Positions 56,815-64,000 of a stretch of DNA of 64,000 nt are shown here, piece by piece. Below the pieces are notes generated by a model. That model worked only from the letters and a program-made list of their open reading frames with translations, was not told the origin of the DNA and did not search any database. Position 1 is the first letter of the stretch. Every line of letters starts with the position of its first letter. A program made the position numbers and the translations under genes. This DNA is from Chelonoidis abingdonii (lineage: Eukaryota > Chordata > Testudines > Testudinidae). The stretch lies in NCBI RefSeq assembly GCF_003597395.2, contig NC_133777.1:63954224-64018223 (forward strand). Reading direction: 5' to 3'.

Positions 56815-58115
56815 TCAGGGGCCCGGGTGATTTAAAAGGGCCTGGTGGCTGGGAACTCCAGGCCCTTTTAAATTGCTCGGGTTGGCCACAGGGCCCACTC
56901 TGCAGAAGCAGCAGGCTGAGGATGTCGGTAGCTGCCCCAGCCCTGCAAGGAAACACCTCCTCTCTGCCACGGGCACCAGTGCCAGGCAGGTAGCAATGGG
57001 TGGGGCCCTGGGGGATGGGACCACTCTTTGCTCCCAAGCTTTAGCTGTTCTGCCCCTTAGGACTGTGCTGGGAGGGGGGATTCCTGCTGTGCGCTGGCTC
57101 AGCAGGGCCAGTGAGTGTGGCCGGGGGGCAGGGAATGGGGGAATGGGTTTGTGTGTGGGGGGGTGCTGGGCTGTGAGGCAGTGGGGGTGCTGGGCAGTGC
57201 GGAAGGTTTGTGTGTTGGGGTTCTGGGCAGTGGGGGGTCTGTGGAGTGCTGTGTAGTTGTAGTGGTGGGGCTGTGGGGAAGGGGCATTGGGTAGTGCAGG
57301 GTGGGGGAGATCTGTGTGTGTTGGGGTGCTGGGCGGTGGGGGGTCTGTGTGAAGTGCTATGTAGTCGTAGTAGTGGGGCTGTGGGGAAGGGCATTGGGTA
57401 GTGCAGGGTGGGAGAGATCTGTGTGTGTTGGGTGCTGGGCAGTGGGGGGTCTGTGTGAAGTGCTATGTAGTGGTAGTGATGGGGCTGTGGGGAAGGGCAT
57501 TGGGTAGTGCAGGGTGGGGGAGATCTGTGTGTGTTGGGGTGCTGGGCGGTGGGGGGTCTGTGTGAAGTGCTATGTAGTCGTAGTAGTGGGGCTGTGGGGA
57601 AGGGCATTGGGTAGTGCAGGGTGGGAGAGATCTGTGTGTGTTGGGTGCTGGGCAGTGGGGGGTCTGTGTGGAGTGCTATGTATTGGTAGTGGTGGGGCTG
57701 TGAGTGGGGGGAGTGCTGGGCAGGGATGGTGATGTGTAGGGCGCTGGGCAGTTGTGGTGGGGTTGTGGGCAGGAGGGCACTCAGCATAGCAGGTCCGGGG
57801 GAGGCTGGGCATAGGGAGTTGGGGGGTGTTGGGTGGGGGGGCTGTGTGGTGTGGCATGGGCCACCCCAGAGGGCAAGGGGCATGCTGGCAGCACACAGCT
57901 GGGTGGGCCTGTGTACATCTGGTGGCTGCCAGTTTATAAACAGTGCCCTCATACTGGTCTGGGCACAGCAGGGCTGCCCCCTCCATGCCATGCCCCATTG
58001 CCCCTGAACGGCGCCTCGCTCTGGGTACTGACCTCCCTGCACCATGCTCGATTGCCCCCAGGGGGCCCACAAAATGTTTGGCGCCAGACCCACAAAAGGT
58101 TAATCCGGCCCTGGC
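56815..58115. repeat. GC-rich repetitive segment with embedded minisatellite
   Basis: It begins near a hairpin (left arm 56830-56845, right arm 56858-56873, 16-bp perfect match) and ends near 'taatccggccctgg', suggesting a GC-rich transposon or retroelement around a minisatellite. Open frames up to 350 codons here come from the tandem repeat, not from a gene. Confidence 0.55.
57140..57715. repeat. 106/107-bp minisatellite with 213-bp higher-order unit
   Basis: Monomers containing 'gggcattgggtagtgcaggg' and 'gtgtgaagtgctatgtagt' recur about every 106-107 bp from about 57284. Alternate monomers resemble each other more closely (type 1: gtcgtagtagtgg; type 2: gggagagatctg). The segment starting at 57301 recurs almost unchanged at 57514, exactly 213 bp on. 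Flanking monomers are more diverged. Confidence 0.85.
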
Positions 58116-58129
58116 TCCTAGGCACATAT

Positions 58130-59999
58130 GGGGTGGTACCGGCAGCGAAGGCAGCCGGGTGGACACATACCTTTCTAGACAGCCAGTGACTGTTCTGCCC
58201 TGGGGCCTGGAATTGTTGTCGGCAGGACTGTGTAGCTTTAATATTTATCTTGGACTTTGCCAGCTGCTAGTTCTCTCTTTTTCCATTTTCTTCTTCTTCT
58301 CTGAATGTTCCATATGTTATCATCACCATTAAAAAGTCACCATTTGCTGATAGATGATACACATTTATTATGGTTATTTTCTATTCTGAGTGTAGGGGGA
58401 AATTATGTGATCTCAGATACCATTGTGTGGTTACTATTGGCAATTGCTGACTTTCTAAGAGTGACTATGTTATTTTACTGATCCTTGAGCAATCTCTAAT
58501 ATTTTATAAGTGTAATGGTACTTATTAGAAAGGGGAACACTGTGAAGTATCGGCTTCTCTATTGTTGAATCTTAAAGGACACCATGATTGTCTTAACATA
58601 CAAACAAGTATAGTAATAGTAATGATGGATGGGGTTTTAACTTCCAATATACCAGAATGGTAAGCATTTGGAAATAAGCTACTTAGCTATTCTTGCTATA
58701 TGAACACCATCAAAATGAAGAGATATTGGGCCAAATCCAGAGGTGAATGCAAGGGAGACTAAACTGGTGGAGTTCCCCTTCTTTTGTTCCCCTTGGCATA
58801 TAATTTACACCCACAGTGAGTTCCAGAGACTGATTCAATTACACATCAGCAAGTGGATATGAGTGTAAATGAAACCTCTTAAAACTCACCTCAGTTTTCC
58901 CCACTGAATCTAAGGGACTTTCCCTTGGTATAAGTATATTTCAAGAGAGCAGAAATAGAAGAGTGTAATAGGAAAAGCAAATGTTGTACATTGGGGAACA
59001 GGACTAGCTAGTACACAGTTGTCTCAGGATTAGGGAAATCCAAGAGTGGCTCCAAGTCACTTTTGCATACATGCAGACCTATCTGATTTTTAAGCGCCCT
59101 ATGGCCATATCTCTTCCTAAACATGCTCCCAGGCACAACCCTGCAGCTGCTTTTATACATAACACTTACATGAACTAGCCTATTATCTTCATGTGCCCTC
59201 TTGGGACTTGTGTTTGAAAAGGCTGCTAAAAATGACAATGTCTTTCAGACTGTGGCAGAATGCATCAATACTGCTAAGAACACATTACTGTCATCTTGAG
59301 TAAATGAATATCAATAGTAATTTACTGAGAATTGCTTGATTGAAGGGATAGTGTCACAGATGTCAAATTGTTTTCTAAAAATGGACAGTCCAATAGTCTT
59401 TTAAACAGGACATAGAACTTTTGGTGACATAAATAATGTTGATTTTTCTTTCCTTATTATCTGAGCCATGTATTTACTAATTGATGAAACTGTGATGACA
59501 CAGGGGACAAGAACCGCTATGAATTAGTTGTAAAAGGTCAGCACAGAAGAGGTTAAATAATGTGAAAATACTTGTTTCTTAATGCAGCTAGGTTTAGGCA
59601 AGAGTTACTTGTGTGGGATATATCTTGAAATCAAATGTTGTTACGATGTGCCAGAGAAAATGTATTGTAGCTCTTTCATGCCAAAGAATTCCCGGAACTT
59701 TGTATAATGCAACCAGAATAATTGGACTTGTTGTTCACTACAAAACTCTCTGGCTGAACACTAAAAATTCTTCAGTCTGAGTAGGCATTCAGTGAATTAA
59801 CAAAGTTCTTTTTATAACATTAAAAATAATGCAGATCACTTCTAAATATTTGACAATAGACTTTTGTGAAAACAAGATGCAAAACGTTTTCTGTAATTGT
59901 AACAGGAAGACATTTTCCTCCCTGACAGTATGCCTCAAAATAATAACAAAATAGAAACCTAACTTTTGATGCACGGGGGTTTGTTTTAACAGCAGGGTC
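58130..59999. other. Non-coding stretch without recognised features
   Basis: No supportable gene or clear transposon. Confidence 0.4.
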
Positions 60000-60095
60000 C
60001 TAGTTCTCATCTCACTCCAGTGTAGATCAAGAATAACTTGATTCAAATCAGTGGAGTTAAAACTCCTGCGGGTTAGACTTATTAGTGTGAGATTA
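60000..60095. repeat. Short palindromic repeat (class B)
   Basis: 'ccagtgtagatcaagaataa' is mirrored by 'gttagacttattagtgtgag', with 'gattcaaatcagtggagtta' at the centre. Confidence 0.45.
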
Positions 60096-61839
60096 GAACC
60101 CAGCGTTGATGTTTTATGGACCTGATCCAAAGCTCATTGAGGTCAATAGGAGTCTTTCTTTTGATGCATTGTCCTCTTTGCCACATGCCTTTCTAGAGTG
60201 GAATCTTCTAGAGCTGAGATAGCTCTATGTTGTAACCGTTGCTTGACTGAGTATCTCCTATTCTTCTCCCCATGTCTACATTGACTTTAGCCTGCTTCTT
60301 TCATGCACCTTTTGGGAAGAAGCATTATGTCTTTGATCAGGTGTTCAATCACTTCACTTCTGCTTCTTTCTCTTGGAGGTACCTGCCTGTGATAGTCCCT
60401 CACTGACTGATCCTGCAAAATCTTAATCACACAAGTAGTCACATTGGCGTCAGTTTGAAGTTCCTTTTATGCGGAATCTTTTGCAAAATCAGGGCCTAAC
60501 TGTATATGACAGAACTCCAGGGAGAGAATCTTAAATACAGAGAAAATTTATTTGAGGAAAATATAAAATTAGAGGTAGCTAAACAAAGACTAATATTGCT
60601 AGGTAGAAAGTATTGGGTGAAATCCTGAACCCACTGAAGTCAATGGCAAAACTCCCACTAACTTCAGTACGTCAGGATTTCACCTGCTATTTCTGGTGTG
60701 TTTGGAAAAAAAGTACCTTAAGTTACTCAGCTCAACAGCTGTCTCTCTATTCCAACTGTGTTCCTCTGGAAGCTTCTGCCAGGGTGCATCTCTGAGCTTT
60801 ATAGGACAATCAAGTTTCTTGTTCTCTTGAAAGCACTCTATCTTGTATCAATGGAGTCCAGTTACTCATGGAGGACCTAATGCAATGCCCAATGCAATGT
60901 CTAATACAAGTTTAAGACATTTATATCCAGATGGAGCCATCCATGTGTATAAAATAAGCCCCACTGCCATCCTATTTTAAGTGAGATAGGCCCCATCTAT
61001 AACACACAGTATGTATAAGGGATGGAATTAGCAAAGAACCTTCATATCTTCTTCAAAAAGGAGATATTATTCATGTACTATTCAACCTAAAAACTAGCCT
61101 CAGATATCTTATAAAATATATGAGGAAAGCACCTCAGTGCTAAGAGCTGTGGAAATGAATTCAGTGAAATTGGCCTTCTAGATAATTTTTTCACATATAA
61201 TAAAATCAAACATTTCCTTTAAATTACTTTCAGCAGTAAAATGAATAAATTATACCATTATCGACTTCCATCTCAGATTTCTAGGACCAATATTTTACTG
61301 TTACTCTAAAGTTATTAGGTGTCAGATACCATTAGAAAAATGTAAACTGCTTCTCGTATCTCTGTGCTTAATACTGTCTGTTTTGTAATTTAACAGTAAA
61401 TATATATTGCTCATGGAAAGTGCCAACACTTGGAAATAAAGTTCTCTATTTATCCATTCATGAGGTACAACACTCAGACAAAAGCTCCATTGTTGTAATC
61501 TGTAGCATATGCAATTTCCTTACAGTTATTCTAAGAGCACCACTTATGTGAAGATGTCCTCTTCTGACTCCAAGCCATATACAATAAATCCAGTTTAGCG
61601 TTTGCAGAAAATCCACTTGTACCCATCTCCTCCCATCTTTATGCAATACTCGGGATTGATATCTTTCATATGGCTTCGATTTTGCATAAAATCAGCCTGT
61701 CAGGTTCCTAAGTGCTAGTTCTGAACAACTATTTAATTCGGTATCCATTATGCTTTTCAACCTGCACTTTTTCCTCTTTCCAGTAATTCTTTACACCCTC
61801 ACTTCTCTTTTTTAAATGATTAGCATATGCATGCACTGT
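60096..61839. other. Non-coding stretch without recognised features
   Basis: A 'cactgaagtcaatggcaaaa' word at about 60637 faces an inverted 'ctaacttcagt' about 20 bp on, a possible further palindromic repeat. Otherwise nothing. Confidence 0.4.
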
Positions 61840-61847
61840 CAGACATT

Positions 61848-61971
61848 TAGGGTGACCAGATGTCCTGATTTTATAGGGACAGTCCCAATTTTTGGGTCTT
61901 TTGCTTATATCGGCTCCTATTACCCCCCACCCCGTGTCCCGATTTTTCACATTTGCTGTCTGGCCACCCTA
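61848..61971 (+). mobile_element. 124-bp hAT-type MITE, perfect target duplication
   Basis: The ends are TAGGGTGACCAGATGTCC and TGTCTGGCCACCCTA. The target duplication cagacatt is identical at 61840-61847 and 61972-61979. Same family as 53731-53853, opposite orientation. Confidence 0.93.
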
Positions 61972-61979
61972 CAGACATT

Positions 61980-63295
61980 TATACTCCAGAAGAGTAATCT
62001 GAAAATATCTGTTTTCTCAGACAAAATTTCAGAAGTATTTTGGTGGACTTTTCTTGCTTTGACTTGTCCAAGATGGTAGTTGCAAGGACAAAGGTCTAAA
62101 CATTGGGTATGAAATAACTAAAGCTTAGCCCTTGGATGAAGAAGTGAGACACTTTTCTGCCTTCCCGGTCCTGGAGTTTGCTAGGAGCCAAACTGTCTAT
62201 GGGCACAAGTTAGAGCAATTTAAGGTCTATGTCAGTTTGTAATGGCCCCGAGGGGTTATAAGGATTGACTGGAGTGCATTACACTCTGGCATCACAGCCT
62301 CCTCCCTCCTTTTCAATGAGAAAACTCTGTTTGGTTTTCAGACAATCTGTGAACATAAACAGGGCAACATTTGTGTCAAATTATTTGTTCTAATTCACAT
62401 GTGAGTTATAGTTGTTATGAAATCTTGCCTCCCTAAATCTACACGATATCTTCCTTGTCACTAGTGTACTTCTCAGTATTTCAGAACAAATTACAGCTCA
62501 CTTCCAGATTAGATATCTTCTTCTGAATTTATATACAAACAGCTTAGAAAATAGACCAACCCTCAAAAAACAAAAGAAAATTCAGAGCCTCCTCTTTCCC
62601 CATAAAACAAGAACAACTTAGGAAGCAGCTGTGCGAATTTGCCTGCACCACTCTTCCGATCTACCTCAATTCTGATGTGGAAAGACAACCTGCAGGGGTG
62701 AGAAGGCAGGATTTTGACTCTGTGCCTATTCATTCCTTGGTTTCTCTGGTGAAACTGCCAACAGAGATGCTAATCAGTGCCAATTACAGTAGTGCATTTT
62801 GTCATGTGGACACCTGTCTACTGAACTGGACTGGAGCTGCCAACTCATTTTACATAGGCCGCTAAACAAATGTTAGGCTGTAAGAACTTTTGGCCCCAGT
62901 CTAAGCTGCACCAGCTCTACAGTCATGACCTAGAAGTGACAGGTTCTGTATCCCATTGTCATCCCCTGAACCATCATCCAGTTCTCTTCTCATCCAAGAA
63001 TCTTGACATTTTGATTTTTCATCTCCTGCTTTTGTCTCCTCCATGCTTAACTGACTTGTAGATAGAATTTCATTATAGTTATTTCAATGCAACTTCAAAG
63101 TCTAGTTATTAAGTATGTCCTTGCAGTTTCTTTTCTTTTTTCTAAACAAAAGAGAAATTGAATTCAGAAAAAGAAAAGATGTCAATGCAACAGAAGTGGT
63201 GCATATTTAAAATAAGAAAAAGTTGGGAAGTGCAAAGGTTAAGTCCTGCAGCAACGTTAACTTGATCACTCAAATTTAAGTTGAAATGTAGGGTA
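61980..63295. other. Non-coding stretch without recognised features
   Basis: No gene or repeat call could be supported. Confidence 0.4.
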
Positions 63296-63303
63296 TTCTA
63301 GAC

Positions 63304-63581
63304 CAGTGGTTCCCAAACTTGTTTTGCCGCTTGTGCAGGGAAAGCCCCTGGCAGGCTGGGCCGGTTTGTTTACCTGCCGTGGCTGCAGGTTCGGCCGATT
63401 GCGGCTCCCAGCGGCTGAGGTTTGCTGCTCCAGGCCAATGGGAGGCTCCCATTGGAGCAGTGAACCACGGCCACTGAGAGCTGCAATCGGCCGAAGCTGC
63501 AGATGTGGCAGGTTAACAAACTGGCCCGGCCCGCCAGGGGTTTTCCCTGCACAAGCGGTGGAACAAGTTTGGGAACTACTG
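63304..63581. mobile_element. 278-bp fold-back hAT element, almost fully palindromic
   Basis: The left half begins CAGTGGTTCCCAAACTTG and is mirrored nearly throughout by the right half, ending CAAGTTTGGGAACTACTG; the centre is near 63440. The target duplication is ttctagac at 63296-63303 and gtctagac at 63582-63589 (7 of 8). GC-rich, non-coding. Confidence 0.92.
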
Positions 63582-63859
63582 GTCTAGACTAGAGGTTTTG
63601 CTCTCATTTTAACTCAAGTTATCTGATTGCTGTTTAACTTGAGTTAGTGAACAGGTTTGTAAATGCTCATTAGACACCCTCCACTCATTTATCCCAGTGC
63701 ACAAATGTGTGTGGTTTTCCTAGGGCTCAGCCTGGAACAAATGTTTATGGAGTGTCTAGTGGCTTGTCTTCATTGCAACAGCTAGCTCAGGTATGAGCGG
63801 CCACACTGTGAAGCATTCCAGGTACACACAGTGATTGGCTTGGCAAAGTGATTAGCTAA

Positions 63860-64000
63860 GGCCTGGTCTACACTACGCGTTTAAACCGATTTTAGCAGCA
63901 TTAAACCGATTTAACGCCATACCCGTCCACACTACGAGGCCCTTTATATTGATATAAAGGGCCCTTTAAATTGGTTTCTGTACTCCTCCCCGACGAGAAG
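63860..64000. mobile_element. Harbinger-like element, truncated by the window end
   Basis: After a TAA (63857-63859) it starts GGCCTGGTCTACACTACGCG, with recurrent 'ttaaaccgattt' words and an internal palindrome around 'ccctttatattgatataaag'. It is a repeat I associate strongly with turtle genomes. The right end lies outside the window. Confidence 0.7.

Noticed and set aside
57041..58093. 350-codon open frame on the minus strand, the longest in the window
   Set aside because: It is Pro/His/Thr-rich because it translates the GC-rich minisatellite; the same peptide recurs every 213 bp. It shows no family similarity and its codon content follows the repeat.
30900..64000. Distal CYP19A1 first exons or a neighbouring gene such as GLDN
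   Set aside because: Synteny in other amniotes makes these plausible upstream, but no exon with recognisable coding content or a clear promoter-donor pair could be identified.

Overview
The window is vertebrate nuclear DNA, most likely from a turtle. It has no operons or dense coding. The one host protein-coding gene I can support is cytochrome P450 aromatase (CYP19A1), on the minus strand. All nine coding exons are present (29975-30119, 28033-28183, 23357-23511, 19288-19464, 18279-18393, 15193-15307, 14317-14479, 10381-10622, 8076-8327). They join without a frameshift into a 504-residue protein. The turtle call rests on the reptile-type aromatase sequence and on the repeat mix: CR1 LINEs, an RTE LINE, ancient MIR-like core-SINEs, and many small hAT, Harbinger-like and mariner/Tigger-like non-autonomous elements of kinds I associate with turtles. 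Crocodilian or other sauropsid origin is less likely but not excluded.

Layout. Positions 1-8075 lie downstream of the gene: a LINE ORF2 tail, a 1.5-kb fold-back hAT element, a CR1 3' end carrying a nested hAT element, and a small hAT element with perfect target-site duplications. Positions 8076-30119 are the CYP19A1 coding span. Its introns carry several DNA transposons, one CR1 copy with a nested element, a CA/CG microsatellite and a (CT)n tract beside one splice donor. Just upstream, 30120-30460 holds a short 5' UTR and what looks like the proximal gonadal promoter (PII type): a TATA box, an NR5A (SF-1/LRH-1) site, a GATA-like site and a CRE-like site. Positions 30461-64000 are upstream intergenic or 5'-flanking sequence. 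They are dominated by decayed repeats: CR1 copies in both orientations, an RTE LINE, LTR-like pieces including an inverted pair, Tigger-like elements, a GC-rich minisatellite with a two-monomer higher-order repeat, and a Harbinger-like element cut by the window end. Distal non-coding first exons of CYP19A1 could lie there, but I cannot identify any.

Functionally the window is a one-gene locus. Aromatase makes estrogens from androgens in the endoplasmic reticulum and is a central effector of ovarian differentiation; in turtles with temperature-dependent sex determination its promoter is a known epigenetic switch. The most checkable leads are the compact conserved promoter, repeats sitting at regulatory or splicing positions, a perfect 25-bp inverted repeat at 34103-34166, the inverted LTR pair at 46613-47935, and the fold-back hAT at 2006-3500. 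I found no previously undescribed gene system.
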